Origin: Rugamonas aquatica
GTDB taxonomy: Bacteria > Pseudomonadota > Gammaproteobacteria > Burkholderiales > Burkholderiaceae_D
Direction of reading: 5' to 3'
Length of the DNA: 64,000 nt
Assembly: GCF_009380215.1 (NCBI RefSeq)
Contig: NZ_WHUG01000001.1
Coordinates: 62,001 to 126,000, forward strand
Of the stretch, positions 16,507 to 30,740 are shown in pieces. The position numbers and the translations under genes were made by a program. Numbering within the stretch: the stretch's first letter is position 1; each line of letters opens with the position of its first letter. The notes beneath the pieces were generated by a model that searched no databases, was not told where the DNA came from, and saw only the letters and a list, made by a program, of their open reading frames with translations.

Positions 16507-19500
16507 GTGCGTCTATCTTCCATCAAATTGTCGGGATTTAAGTCTTTCGTTGATCCCACCAATTTTCAGGTACCGGGTCAGTTGGTTGGCGTGGTGGGGC
16601 CCAACGGTTGCGGCAAGTCGAATATCATCGACGCCGTGCGCTGGGTGCTGGGCGAATCCAAGGCTTCCGAGCTGCGCGGCGAGTCCATGCAGGACGTTAT
16701 TTTCAATGGCTCGACCCTCCGCAAGCCGGCCGGGCGCTCGTCGGTTGAACTGGTGTTCGACAACAACGACGGCAAGGCCTCCGGCCAGTGGGGCCAGTAT
16801 GCCGAAATCGCCGTCAAGCGCACGCTGACCCGCGACGGCACCTCGACCTACTACATCAACGGCCAGCCGGTGCGCCGGCGCGACATCCAGGACATCTTCC
16901 TCGGCACCGGCCTCGGCCCGCGCGCTTACGCCATCATCGGCCAGGGCATGATTAGCCGCATCATCGAATCGCGGCCGGAAGAGTTGCGCGTGTTCCTGGA
17001 GGAGGCCGCTGGCGTTTCCAAGTACAAGGAACGCCGCCGCGAAACCGAAAACCGCCTGCACGACACCCGCGAGAACCTGCTGCGCGTGGACGACATCCTG
17101 CGCGAGCTGAACTCCAACCTGGAAAAGCTGGAAGGCCAGGCGGCCGTCGCCACCAAGTTCCACCAGCTGCAGTCGGACCAGGAAGAAAAGCAGAAGCTGC
17201 TTTGGCTGCTGCGCAAGATCGAAGCCGAGAACGAGCAGAAGAAGTACTTCCGCGAGATGGAGCAGGCGCAGAACGACCTGGAAGAACAGACCGCCAAGCT
17301 GCGCAATGTCGAGCTGTCGCTGGAGCAGATGCGCCAGGCGCACTTCTCGGCCGGCGACCGCCTGCACACTGCGCAGGGCAGCCTGTACCAGACCAATGCC
17401 GAAATCGGCAGCCTGGAAGCGCAGATCAAGTTCGTCATCGAATCGCGCAGCCGCCTGCAAGCGCAGCTGGCCGCGCTGACCGCGCAGCGCGACCAATGGC
17501 AGAACCAGGCCAGCGAATACGGCGGCCAGATCGAGGAAGCCGAGTTCACGCTGGAAGAGCTGTCGGCCAAGGTCGAACAGTCGCAGATGATGGCCGAGCA
17601 AAAAGCCGAGTCGCTGCCGATGCTGGAGCAGCTGTGGCGCGAGGCGCAAGGCAAGAGCACGGAATCGCGCGCCCGCATCATGCAGGCACAGCAGCAGCTG
17701 GAGCTGGAATCGGCGCACCAGCGCAACGCCAACAACATCCTCAACGGCCTGGCCGTGCGGCGCGAGCGCCTGCAACAGGAAAAGAGCGGCCTCAATCTGC
17801 CGGACAGCGCACACCTGAACAACCTGCGTCTGCAACTGGAAGAGAAACAGCAAGCCCTGGAAGAACAAGGCTTCCTGCTGGAAGAAGCGCTGGAGCAGCA
17901 ACCGCGCCTGGACGAGGAACGCCAGACCGCGCAGCAGCAGGTCAACACCGAAACCGCCGCCAACGCCCAACTTGAAGCGCGCTTGAACGCGCTGCGCCAG
18001 TTGCAGGAACGCGTGCAGACGCAGGGCAAAGTCACGCCATGGCTGCAAAAGCACGAGCTGGATACGCTGCCGCGCCTGTGGCAAAAGCTGAACATCGAAT
18101 CCGGCTGGGAGACCGCGCTGGAATCCGTGCTGCGCGAGCGCACCTCGGCTTTGCAGATGTCGAACATCGAATGGGCCAAGGCCTTCTTCAGCGATGCGCC
18201 GCCGGCCAAGCTGGCGCTGTTTGCGCCGTCCACCGCCGTGCCGCCTGCGCCGGTGGAAGTGGCGGGCCTGAAGCCGTTCCTGAATCTGCTCAAGCTGAAT
18301 GACCCGGGCCTGCGCGGCCTGCTGCAAGACTGGCTGCACAACGTCTACATCGCCGAGGACACGGCTGAAGCCTTCGCCGAGCGCGCCAGGCTGCCGGCCG
18401 GCGCCTGCTTCGTCACGCGCCAGGGCCACGCCGTCACGCAGGGCAGCGTGCGTTTCTACGCCGCCGACTCGGAGCAGGACGGCATGCTGGGCCGCCAGCA
18501 GGAAATCGACAACATCACCAAGCAGCTGCGCGCGCAGCAGATGCTGGCCGACGAGGCACGCGCCCGTTCGGTGCGCGCCGATGCCGCCGTCGCCGAGTTG
18601 ACGCGCCGCCTGACCGAGTACCGCGCCAAGCTTCAAAGCCTTCAGCAATCGGTGCACACCTTGCAGCTGGACGTGGTCAAGCTGTCGGAGATCGAAGCGC
18701 GCTTCAACCAGCGCAGCAACCAGATCGAAACCGACCTGGCCGAAATCGCCGCGCAGGAAGAAGAGCAAACGCAGATCAAGATGGAGTCCGAGGAAAAGTT
18801 CGAGCAGCTCGATATGGAACTCGGCAATCTCCAGGGCGACCACGAAGAGGGCCAGACGCTGTTCCTCGAAAAAGAGCAACGCCTCGCCGACGCCCGCGAA
18901 GCCTTGCGCGACCTGGAACGCGGCGCGCAGGAAGCGCAGTTCGCGGAGAAGTCCCAGCGCAGCAAGATCGAAGAATTCCGCCGCTCGATCGCCACCGCGA
19001 CCGCGCAGGTAGCGCAGGTCACGCAAAGCCTGGAAGCTGGACAGGCCGAACTGGCCAATCTCGAATCCGGCCAGGCCAACGAAGGCTTGCAGGATCTGCT
19101 GGACCGCCGCACCGGCCAGGAAAAAGCGCTGTCCGACGCGCGCCATGAACTCGACCAGATCACGCAGCAGCTGCGCATGTTCGAGGAAGGCCGCATGTCG
19201 ACCGAGCGCGCGCTGCAACCGCAGCGCGACAAGATCATGGAGATGCAGCTGAAGGAACAGGCGGCGCGCCTGAACCAGGAGCAGTTCGCCGCGCAGCTGG
19301 CCGAAGTGCAGGCCGACGAAGCGGCGCTGGCCGAGAAGCTGCACCCCGATATGAAGGCCTCGTACCTGCAAGGTGAAGTCACGCGCCTGACCAATGCGAT
19401 CTCGATGCTGGGCGCGGTCAACCTGGCGGCGCTGGACGAGCTGGCGACGGCTTCCGAACGCAAGAACTTCCTCGATGCGCAGAACGCCGACTTGACCGAG

Positions 19501-20030
19501 GCGATCAACACGCTGGAAGACGCGATCGCCCGCATCGACAAAGAGACGCGCGATCTGCTGCAAGACACTTTCGACCGCGTCAACGGTCACTTCTCCGAAC
19601 TGTTCCCGATCCTGTTCGGTGGCGGCCAGGCGAAGCTGATTATGACCGGCGATGAAATTCTCGACTCCGGCGTGCAGGTCATGGCCCAGCCGCCGGGCAA
19701 AAAGAACGCCACCATTCACCTGTTATCCGGCGGTGAAAAAGCGCTGACCGCAACGGCGCTGGTGTTCTCGATGTTCCGACTTAACCCGGCGCCGTTCTGC
19801 CTGCTCGACGAGGTCGATGCACCGCTGGACGACGCCAATACCGAACGATTCTGCCGGATGGTCAAGCGCATGTCTGACCAGACCCAATTCCTCTTCATCT
19901 CGCACAACAAGATTGCGATGGAGATGGCCAATCAACTGATCGGTGTGACGATGCAAGAGCAGGGCGTATCGCGCATCGTGGCGGTGGATATGGAATCCGC
20001 CGCAAACTTCGCTTCCGAGGCACAAGCAGC

Positions 20031-20034
<4 letters not shown>
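16507..20034 (+). CDS. smc: Chromosome segregation protein SMC
   Basis: 1175 residues, normal for bacterial SMC. The start is GTG, immediately giving RLSSIKLSGFKSF. Walker A is GPNGCGKSN. There are long coiled coils either side of a globular hinge at about residues 510-670 (the hinge includes VTQGSVRFYAADSEQDGMLG). The C-terminal head has the signature LLSGGEKALTATAL and Walker B LLDEVDAPLDDANT. It organises and segregates the chromosome as an ATP-driven dimer. Its stop overlaps the zipA start (ATGA). Confidence 0.98.
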
Positions 20035-23524
<3,490 letters not shown>

Positions 23525-23539
23525 AACAAGATAGCTATC

Positions 23540-24438
<899 letters not shown>

Positions 24439-24442
<4 letters not shown>

Positions 24443-24975
24443 CCGTCCGCGAAATCCTGAAGATGGGCGACCCGCGCCTGCTGCGCGTGGCGGAGCCGGT
24501 GACGGAGTTCGACACGCCCGCCATGCGCGAGCTGATCGCCGACATGTTCGACACCATGCACGCGGCCAATGGCGCGGGCCTGGCGGCGCCGCAGATCGGC
24601 GTCAACCTGCAACTGGTGATCTTCGGCTTCAAGCAGAACGCGCGCTATCCCGATGCGCCGCAGGTGCCGGAAACAGTATTAATCAATCCGGTCCTGACGC
24701 CGCTGTCCGACGAAAAGGAAGAGGGTTTCGAAGGCTGCCTGTCGGTGCCGGGCCTGCGCGGCAGCGTGCCGCGCTTCGTCAAGCTGCGCTACGAGGGCGT
24801 GGACCAGTTCAAGCAGCCTATCTCCCGCGATGTCGACGGCTTCCATGCGCGCGTGGTGCAGCATGAGGTCGACCATCTGCTCGGCGTGCTGTACCCGATG
24901 CGTATCACCGACTTTTCGAAGTTCGGCTTTACCGAGGTGATGTTCCCCGACCTCGATCCCAACGACGACGATTGA
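24439..24975 (+). CDS. def: Peptide deformylase
   Basis: 178 residues, from the ATG that overlaps the galU stop; a longer frame start at 24412 adds a basic tail inside galU. All three motifs are present: [19 protein letters not shown] (metal Cys) and [12 protein letters not shown] (two metal His and the catalytic Glu). It removes the formyl group from new proteins. The C-terminus ends in an acidic run. Normally def pairs with fmt; here it sits behind galU instead, so this may be a second def copy in the genome. Confidence 0.97.
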
Positions 24976-24984
24976 GGCCCGGCC

Positions 24985-25950
24985 ATGAGTGAAGGTCCGG
25001 TGCGCAAGCCGGTGCAGAAGGTCATTCGCCCACGCGTCGGCAATGACCGCGGCGTGTTCCAGATGGGGACTTCGCAGATCAAGCGGGTGGGCCTGGGCCG
25101 CCGCCACTGGGGCGACATCTACCACTGGATGCTGACCCTGAGCTGGACGCATTTCTTCCTGCTGGTCGGCGCGCTGTACCTGGTCACCAACCTGGCGTTC
25201 GCGCTGGCGTTCTTCCTGGTGCCCGGTTCGATCTCGAATGCGCGGCCGGGCTACTTCCTGGACACGGTGTTCTTCTCGATCGAAACGCTGGCCACCGTCG
25301 GCTACGGGTATATGAACCCCGGCTCGACCTACGGCCACATCGTCGCCTCGACCGAAATCCTGCTCGGCATGGTGGAAGTGGCGGCGGTGACTGGGCTGCT
25401 GTTCGCGCGCTTCTCGCGGCCGACCTCGCGCATCATGTTTTCCGATGTCGCCGTCATCACGCCGTTCAACGGCGTGCCGACGCTGATGCTGAGGACCGGG
25501 AATGAGCGTGGCAACCTGATACTGGAAGCCTCGGTGCGGGCCACGCTGATACGCCGCGAGACCACGATGGAAGGGCAGATCTTCACGCGCTTCTACGACC
25601 TGCAACTGGAGCGCGAGCACTCCGGCGTGTTCGCGCTGACGTGGACGATCCTGCACAAGATCGACGAATCGAGTCCGTTCTGGGGCAAGTCGCAGCAAGA
25701 CCTGCACAATGAAGGCGCGACCTTGTCGGTGGCCGTTTCCGGCACCGACGACACGCTCAACGATTTCGTCCACGCGCGCCAGACCTACGCGGCGGAGCAC
25801 ATCTACTTCAACCACCATTTCGCCGACATCATGTCGGATAAACTGGAGGGCAATGTGCGGATACTGGACTACAGCAAATTCCACGACATCTACCCGGACG
25901 GCACGGCCGGCGGCAGCATGCCCGGCGCGGCGCTGGCGCACCCCGGCTAA
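24985..25950 (+). CDS. KirBac-type inward-rectifier K+ channel
   Basis: 321 residues. Two transmembrane helices flank a pore loop with the selectivity filter at residues 104-108 (T-V-G-Y-G, then YMNPGSTYGH), and a large C-terminal immunoglobulin-like cytoplasmic domain follows (about 140-310). This is the inward-rectifier architecture found in bacteria such as Burkholderia (KirBac1.1). It should be a tetrameric potassium channel in the inner membrane. It lies 9 bases after def, so it may be co-transcribed with it. Confidence 0.96.
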   Translation: MSEGPVRKPVQKVIRPRVGNDRGVFQMGTSQIKRVGLGRRHWGDIYHWMLTLSWTHFFLLVGALYLVTNLAFALAFFLVPGSISNARPGYFLDTVFFSIETLATVGYGYMNPGSTYGHIVASTEILLGMVEVAAVTGLLFARFSRPTSRIMFSDVAVITPFNGVPTLMLRTGNERGNLILEASVRATLIRRETTMEGQIFTRFYDLQLEREHSGVFALTWTILHKIDESSPFWGKSQQDLHNEGATLSVAVSGTDDTLNDFVHARQTYAAEHIYFNHHFADIMSDKLEGNVRILDYSKFHDIYPDGTAGGSMPGAALAHPG

Positions 25951-25962
25951 GAGGGGAGCGCG

Positions 25963-26385
25963 TCAGCCTGCGCCCAGCAGGTCGCGAGAGTTCAGCAGCG
26001 CGTAGACGATATCGGGGTGGTTGTGCAGGCAGCGCCGCACGGCGGCGGGCACTTGCTCGCGGGTCTTGCGGCACAGGCCCTGCTGCTCCGCCAGACGTAT
26101 CTGCAAGCCCATCACGGTGCGCACGCCGTTCAGGCTGGGCGTGATGGTCAGGCGTATGCCCAGCTGCTCCAGCATGCGTTGCTCGATGCGGCCCAGCTCC
26201 TCGAAGCTGGCGATGTTCTCTATCCTGGCAATCAGCAGTTTTTCTTCATCGCGCGTGAGGCGCAGGATGCGGATGTCCGTCTCCTCTGGCGCCTGGTCCC
26301 ACTGTTCCAGCAGTTCGTCGCGGCGGCACTCGCACGCGCCGGGCGGGCATTCTTTTCGAAGCTGAAAGGGCAGTGCTTGAGGCAT
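25963..26385 (-). CDS. Hypothetical protein with Cys-rich N-terminus
   Basis: 140 residues from ATG 26385; an upstream ATG at 26412 is also possible and the ribosome site does not decide. It has a short N-terminal cysteine cluster (CPPGACECRRD) that could bind a metal, then a mainly helical acidic body (RDEEKLLIARIENIASFEEL, RRIEQRML) and a C-terminal HPDIVYALLNSRDLLGAG. I do not recognise the family. It is convergent with the K+ channel gene, 12 bases away, and divergent from the secreted protein at 26501. Confidence 0.65.
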   Translation of the reverse strand: MPQALPFQLRKECPPGACECRRDELLEQWDQAPEETDIRILRLTRDEEKLLIARIENIASFEELGRIEQRMLEQLGIRLTITPSLNGVRTVMGLQIRLAEQQGLCRKTREQVPAAVRRCLHNHPDIVYALLNSRDLLGAG

Positions 26386-26466
26386 GGCGAAACGACCCGG
26401 CGGCATAGTCAAAGCTAAATTCTACTCCGAACACCGCATTGTGCGACGCCTGATTGTTATCATGCA

Positions 26467-26472
26467 TATAAT
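26467..26472 (+). promoter_or_regulatory. Perfect TATAAT -10 element upstream of 26501
   Basis: A consensus TATAAT in an AT-rich stretch with no good -35 at 16-18 bases. Transcription would start near 26479. This supports ATG 26501 as the start of the next gene, because the upstream ATG at 26462 would fall inside the -10. Confidence 0.4.
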
Positions 26473-26500
26473 ATTATTTTTTAACTCAAGCCTGCGCCGC

Positions 26501-27535
26501 ATGAAAAACAAGTACTCGACCCTGCCGTTACTGGCAGCACTGTGCGTGGCGTTGCCCGCAGCAGCGGGCCCGGAAACACTGGAGCGCTGCCCGCCGGCGG
26601 CCAAACCATGGCTGCCCGCCGGCGCCAGCCAGAACGTGTGTTCGCAGTATTCGTCCAACGCCGGCGTCGGCGCGACCAACTACGGCAGCTCGCAAAAAAT
26701 GGCGGCGTTTAGCAAGGACGGCAAGCTGGTGGGACTTCGCAATCCGGACCTGGGGCGTGAAGATCCGGCGCCGAAGGATACCTACGACCCGGCGGCGTGG
26801 GAGCAGTCCGGCAGCACCGGGCCGGTTGGCGAATTATGGTGGGGCCGGCGCGACAACCTGCATCTGTTTGTCGGCCAGGAGTCGAAGGTGCGGTTGAACG
26901 TGGAGGCCAGTCGCGGACCGATGCCGGGACCGGCGGAGCGGCAGGCGCGCATGCTGGCGATCATGGCCCAGGCCCAGGCCCAGGCCATGGCGGCCAATAA
27001 ACCGATTCCGCAATCGGCCTACGACAATCTGCTGTTCATACACCGCAGCATGGAGTACCGCCAGGTCGACGGCACCGACGCGACCTTCCGCGGCGGCCTT
27101 GGCGGCGACGGCTTTATCCCGCCCGGTAAAATATCGGACGCCAAACTGAAACTCGATAATCTGCCGGCCTACAAGGGTGTGCTCAGTTTCGAGATGAAGG
27201 TGGACGGGGTTGCGCGCCGCTTCAGTTTTCCGGTGATGCTGGACCAGGCCACAGATCATCTGGTCGCCGCCGCCGTCAACGGCGACAGCTACGTCAAATG
27301 CGAGAAGCGGCCGAATCGCGGGAAGAATGAATCGCTGTCGTGCCCACTGAACAAGGAGAACTTCCCGGAGCGCTACGACGCCGAGGGCGCGTTTTTCGGC
27401 GACCACGCGACGCTGGCGGCGGTGAAAATCTACATGACGCTCAACTCGCCGGCGCGCAATCGCCACGAGGACATCGCCACCGCCGTCATCATCCTGCGCG
27501 CCGAGGCTTCAGCGCCGGTCGCCGCTGGCCGCTGA
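26501..27535 (+). CDS. Secreted hypothetical protein
   Basis: 344 residues from ATG 26501, beginning with a signal peptide (MKNKYSTLPLLAALCVALPAAAG). The mature part has three short blocks that look like repeats of beta structure (VRLNVEASRG, RFSFPVMLDQATDHL) and one low-complexity helix (QAQAQAMAANK). Cysteines are few and there is no transmembrane tail, so it is probably periplasmic or exported. No family is recognised. The 3' end overlaps the convergent topoisomerase gene by 27 bases. Confidence 0.68.
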   Translation: MKNKYSTLPLLAALCVALPAAAGPETLERCPPAAKPWLPAGASQNVCSQYSSNAGVGATNYGSSQKMAAFSKDGKLVGLRNPDLGREDPAPKDTYDPAAWEQSGSTGPVGELWWGRRDNLHLFVGQESKVRLNVEASRGPMPGPAERQARMLAIMAQAQAQAMAANKPIPQSAYDNLLFIHRSMEYRQVDGTDATFRGGLGGDGFIPPGKISDAKLKLDNLPAYKGVLSFEMKVDGVARRFSFPVMLDQATDHLVAAAVNGDSYVKCEKRPNRGKNESLSCPLNKENFPERYDAEGAFFGDHATLAAVKIYMTLNSPARNRHEDIATAVIILRAEASAPVAAGR

Positions 27536-28591
27536 GTGTTGCTGCAGTAGCGCCAGCAGCGCCGTCTCCTCGGGCCGCAGCGCATGCACATCGCGCCGCA
27601 GCTGCTCGCGGTCGCGGTGGTGGAGCGGCTTCAGCATGCTGCCGTCCAGGTAGGATGCGATCACGCTGGGATGCACGTAGCACTTGCGGCAGATGGTGGG
27701 GGTATTGCCCAGTTTTTTCGCGACCGATTCGATGGCCCGCACCACATTCCTTTTTGCCTGCGCTGGCGAGTCGAACTTCTCGTGTTCGCGCAGCGCCACC
27801 GACGCCAGGACCGTGCCGGACCAGGTGCGGAAATCCTTGGCGGTGTAGTCCTCTCCGGCGATCGCCTGCAGGTAGTCGTTCACGTCGGCCGAGCCGATGG
27901 CGTGCGGATTGCCGTCGTCGTCGATGTACTGGAACAGCTCCTGGCCCGGCAGGTCGCGCGTGCGGCGGATGATGTTGGCCAGGCGCCGGTCCGCCACCTC
28001 GACGGCGAGAAGCACGCCGCTCTTGCCGCGAAAGCGGAATTCAACCTTGCTGCCATCCAGCCGCACGTGGCGGCCGCGCAGCGTGGTCAGGCCGAAGGAC
28101 TTGTTCTCGCGCGCATACTCCTCGTTCCCGATCCGCATCATCGTCGCTTCGAGCAGGTAGACGATGGTGGCCAGCACTTTCTCGCGCGGCAGGCCGGGCA
28201 ACCTGAGCGCGGCATCGACCGCGCGCCGTATCGCGGGCAGCGCCTTGCCGAAGCCGAGGATGCGGTCGTATTTGGATTCGTCGCGGTGGCTGCGCCAGAG
28301 CGGGTGATAGCGGTACTGCTTGCGCCCGCGCGCGTCGCGGCCGGTGGCCTGCAGGTGGCCGCGCGGATGGCTGCAGATCCAGACATCGCTCCACGCGGGC
28401 GGGATGACCAGTGATTTGATGCGGGCCAGCGTGTCGGCATCCTTGACGGCATGGCCGTCGGCGTCGACGTAGTGGAAGTGCTTGCCGCGCTTGCGGCGGG
28501 CGATGCCGGGCTGGTAGTCGTGCACGTAGCGCAGGCCGGCCGATCTGGCGGCGGCGGTGGAATCGACGGCATCGGGCAGGTCGCGTTTCAT
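27509..28591 (-). CDS. Type IB DNA topoisomerase
   Basis: 360 residues from ATG 28591; the reading frame is open to 28777 but the early part is not homologous. It relaxes supercoils by cutting one DNA strand through a 3'-phosphotyrosine. The core has VIPPAWSDVWICSHPRGHLQATGRD at the start, then a recombinase-like catalytic region with TTLRGRHVRL, KDFRTWSGT and the nucleophile-containing CYVHPSVIASYLDG (Tyr in YVHP). These bacterial enzymes are a minority next to type IA and II. Its 3' end overlaps the convergent gene by 27 bases, and a 75-residue gene lies just upstream. Confidence 0.93.
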   Translation of the reverse strand: MKRDLPDAVDSTAAARSAGLRYVHDYQPGIARRKRGKHFHYVDADGHAVKDADTLARIKSLVIPPAWSDVWICSHPRGHLQATGRDARGRKQYRYHPLWRSHRDESKYDRILGFGKALPAIRRAVDAALRLPGLPREKVLATIVYLLEATMMRIGNEEYARENKSFGLTTLRGRHVRLDGSKVEFRFRGKSGVLLAVEVADRRLANIIRRTRDLPGQELFQYIDDDGNPHAIGSADVNDYLQAIAGEDYTAKDFRTWSGTVLASVALREHEKFDSPAQAKRNVVRAIESVAKKLGNTPTICRKCYVHPSVIASYLDGSMLKPLHHRDREQLRRDVHALRPEETALLALLQQHSAASGDRR

Positions 28592-28665
28592 CGTTGTCCT
28601 TGGTGGGCGGATGATCGCAGATCGTACCCGGCCAGGGCCGGCGATGTTGTGCGCTAACGCACGCT

Positions 28666-28893
28666 TTAGTCCATGCGCTTGAGGCGCTGGCCGACGATGC
28701 TCCATTTGCAGGCTTCGCCGTCGACGGTGCCGGTCAGCACCCAGCCGGTGCCGATCTTCTCGACGCCGATTTCGCACTCCAGCTCCTTCGCCAGTTTTTC
28801 GGCCCAGCCGCGTGCCGCGCCTTGGCCCTTGAACAGCTCATTGCCTTCGTAGATCACGGTGGCGTCGAATACGGGGGCGGCGAAGATGGTCAT
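28666..28893 (-). CDS. Small conserved hypothetical protein
   Basis: 75 residues, with a GGAG ribosome site before ATG 28893. It alternates strands and one helix: MTIFAAPVFDATVIYEG, then a helical stretch WAEKLAKELECEIG, then WVLTGTVDGEACKWSIVG. It could be a small alpha/beta domain. It has no signal peptide. Same strand as and 74 bases upstream of the type IB topoisomerase, so possibly co-expressed. Function unknown. Confidence 0.6.
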   Translation of the reverse strand: MTIFAAPVFDATVIYEGNELFKGQGAARGWAEKLAKELECEIGVEKIGTGWVLTGTVDGEACKWSIVGQRLKRMD

Positions 28894-29012
28894 GGTGAGG
28901 CTCCGAAAAAGTAAGCCGGTATTGTGCCATTAATTCCGTGTCGCGGCCGGCATTGCGTTACCCGTGCATATATGCCAACATCGCCAGCACCTCCACAACC
29001 GAAAAGGATGTC

Positions 29013-30740
29013 ATGAAGCCTAAACTCTCCGCCTTGCTGATGTTGCTGGCGCTGGCTGCGCCGCTGGCGGTGGCCGATGTGGCAGTGCCGCCGCCGGACG
29101 CCAGCACTGCAACCATCTACAAATACCTGCGCACGCTGCGCAGCGAGGCGCAGGGACTGAGCGGACCTGCCGCTGCGACCAGGGGCGACCTGCAAAGCGC
29201 AGCGCAAAAGTACCAGAAGCTGCTGGACTACCTGGCGACGCCGCAGGTGGCCGAACATGCGACCGGTTACCTGCCGCTGTACGCCGAGCATGTCAATCTG
29301 CTGCTGCCGCTGGCCGGCACGTATGCGCGGCTGGGCATGAAGGAAGAGGCTTTGTCTGCGCTGGAGCGCGTGCAAGGCATGTTGTGGGCGGCGCCGTTTG
29401 TTCCGCAGCTGGACGCGCCGACATATGACGCTCTGCGTGACGAGCCGCGCTTCAAGGCGGTACGGCGGACGATGGCGCTGCCGGACCGGCTGTATAAAGC
29501 TGCCGCCATCGCCACGCCGTACAAGCCTGTGCTGACAGTGGAGGAGAAAGTGGCCGGCCTGTCGCTGTTCTGGGCCGAAGCGCGCAGCGGCTTTGTCCAC
29601 TTCGACCACGTACCGGACCTGAACTGGGACCAGGTCTACATGGACTATCTGGCCAAGGTGATCGCCGCGCCCACCACGCGCGACTACTACCGGATCATGA
29701 TGCAACTGGCGCCGCTGCTACAGGATGGCCATACCAACATTTATCCGCCCGACGAACTGGAAGGCGAGTTGTATGCGCGTCCGCCGCTGCGCACCACGCT
29801 GGTGGAGGGCAAGGTGCTGGTTGAGCGGGTGGGCAATCCGGCGCTGCAGGCGCGCTTGCGGGTTGGCGAAGAGATCGTCGCCATCGATGGCGAGCCGGCG
29901 TTGCAGTATGGGCGGCAGCACATCGAGCCTTTTGTCAGCGCATCCACGCCGCAGGACCGTGCGCTGCGCACCTATTCGTATGAGCTGCTGATGGGGGACG
30001 TCAGCAAGCCTGTGGCGCTGCGCGTGCGCGCCGCGGACGGGACGGAACGCACCGAGATGGTGGAGCGCACCGGCTCTTATCAGGCGCCCGAACGTTTCGT
30101 CTTCAAGACCCTGCCGGGCGATATCGCCTACATCTCCATCGATCATTTCGAGAGCGATGAAAGCGTGAAGGCGTTTGAGAAAGCGATACCTGAGATTTTG
30201 AAAGCGAAGGGACTGGTGATCGATGTGCGGCGCAACGGTGGCGGCTCCAGCTACTTTGGCCTGAGGATACTGTCCTGGCTGAGCCGCCAGCCTGTCATCA
30301 GCGCCGCGTCCTACCGGCGCGACGACGATGCCGCCAGCCGCGCGCGGGGAGGCGTCATAATCCGCTGGGTGCCTGCGGGTTTCGGCGATGAGGCGTATCG
30401 GGCGCAGCATAAGGATGTGTTCGACGGCCCGGTGGCGGTGCTGACCGGCGCCCAGACATTCTCCGCGGCGGAAGACTTTGCCGTCGCCTTTAAGCTGATG
30501 AAGCGCGGCGTCATCGTCGGCGAGGCCACCGGTGGCAGCACCGGCCAGCCTTTGTTCTTTGGCCTGCCGGGCGGCGGCAATGCGCGCATCTGCGTCAAGC
30601 GCGATGTCTACCCGGACGGCAGCCTCTTTGTCGGCAAGGGTGTCATGCCCGATGTCGAAGTGCGCCGCACGGTGGCCGCGCTGCGTTCTGGCGCCGATCC
30701 GGTGCTCGACCGCGCGGTCGCAGAATTGCGCAAGCCATGA
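29013..30740 (+). CDS. S41-family (tail-specific) peptidase
   Basis: 575 residues from ATG 29013, chosen for the AAAAGGATG site and the signal peptide that follows. A helical N-terminal region (about 25-170) precedes a PDZ-like segment (near 270-320, RVGEEIVAIDGEP) and the S41 protease core: ISIDHFESDESVKAFEKA, LVIDVRRNGGG, and the nucleophile Ser484 in TFSAAEDFA. It should cleave periplasmic or cell-surface proteins. It overlaps the next gene by four bases (ATGA). Confidence 0.9.
   Translation: MKPKLSALLMLLALAAPLAVADVAVPPPDASTATIYKYLRTLRSEAQGLSGPAAATRGDLQSAAQKYQKLLDYLATPQVAEHATGYLPLYAEHVNLLLPLAGTYARLGMKEEALSALERVQGMLWAAPFVPQLDAPTYDALRDEPRFKAVRRTMALPDRLYKAAAIATPYKPVLTVEEKVAGLSLFWAEARSGFVHFDHVPDLNWDQVYMDYLAKVIAAPTTRDYYRIMMQLAPLLQDGHTNIYPPDELEGELYARPPLRTTLVEGKVLVERVGNPALQARLRVGEEIVAIDGEPALQYGRQHIEPFVSASTPQDRALRTYSYELLMGDVSKPVALRVRAADGTERTEMVERTGSYQAPERFVFKTLPGDIAYISIDHFESDESVKAFEKAIPEILKAKGLVIDVRRNGGGSSYFGLRILSWLSRQPVISAASYRRDDDAASRARGGVIIRWVPAGFGDEAYRAQHKDVFDGPVAVLTGAQTFSAAEDFAVAFKLMKRGVIVGEATGGSTGQPLFFGLPGGGNARICVKRDVYPDGSLFVGKGVMPDVEVRRTVAALRSGADPVLDRAVAELRKP

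Noticed and set aside
16513..19719. 1068-residue open frame opposite smc
   Set aside because: Highly skewed composition (L, Q, R, F) and no family features; smc is complete in the other direction.
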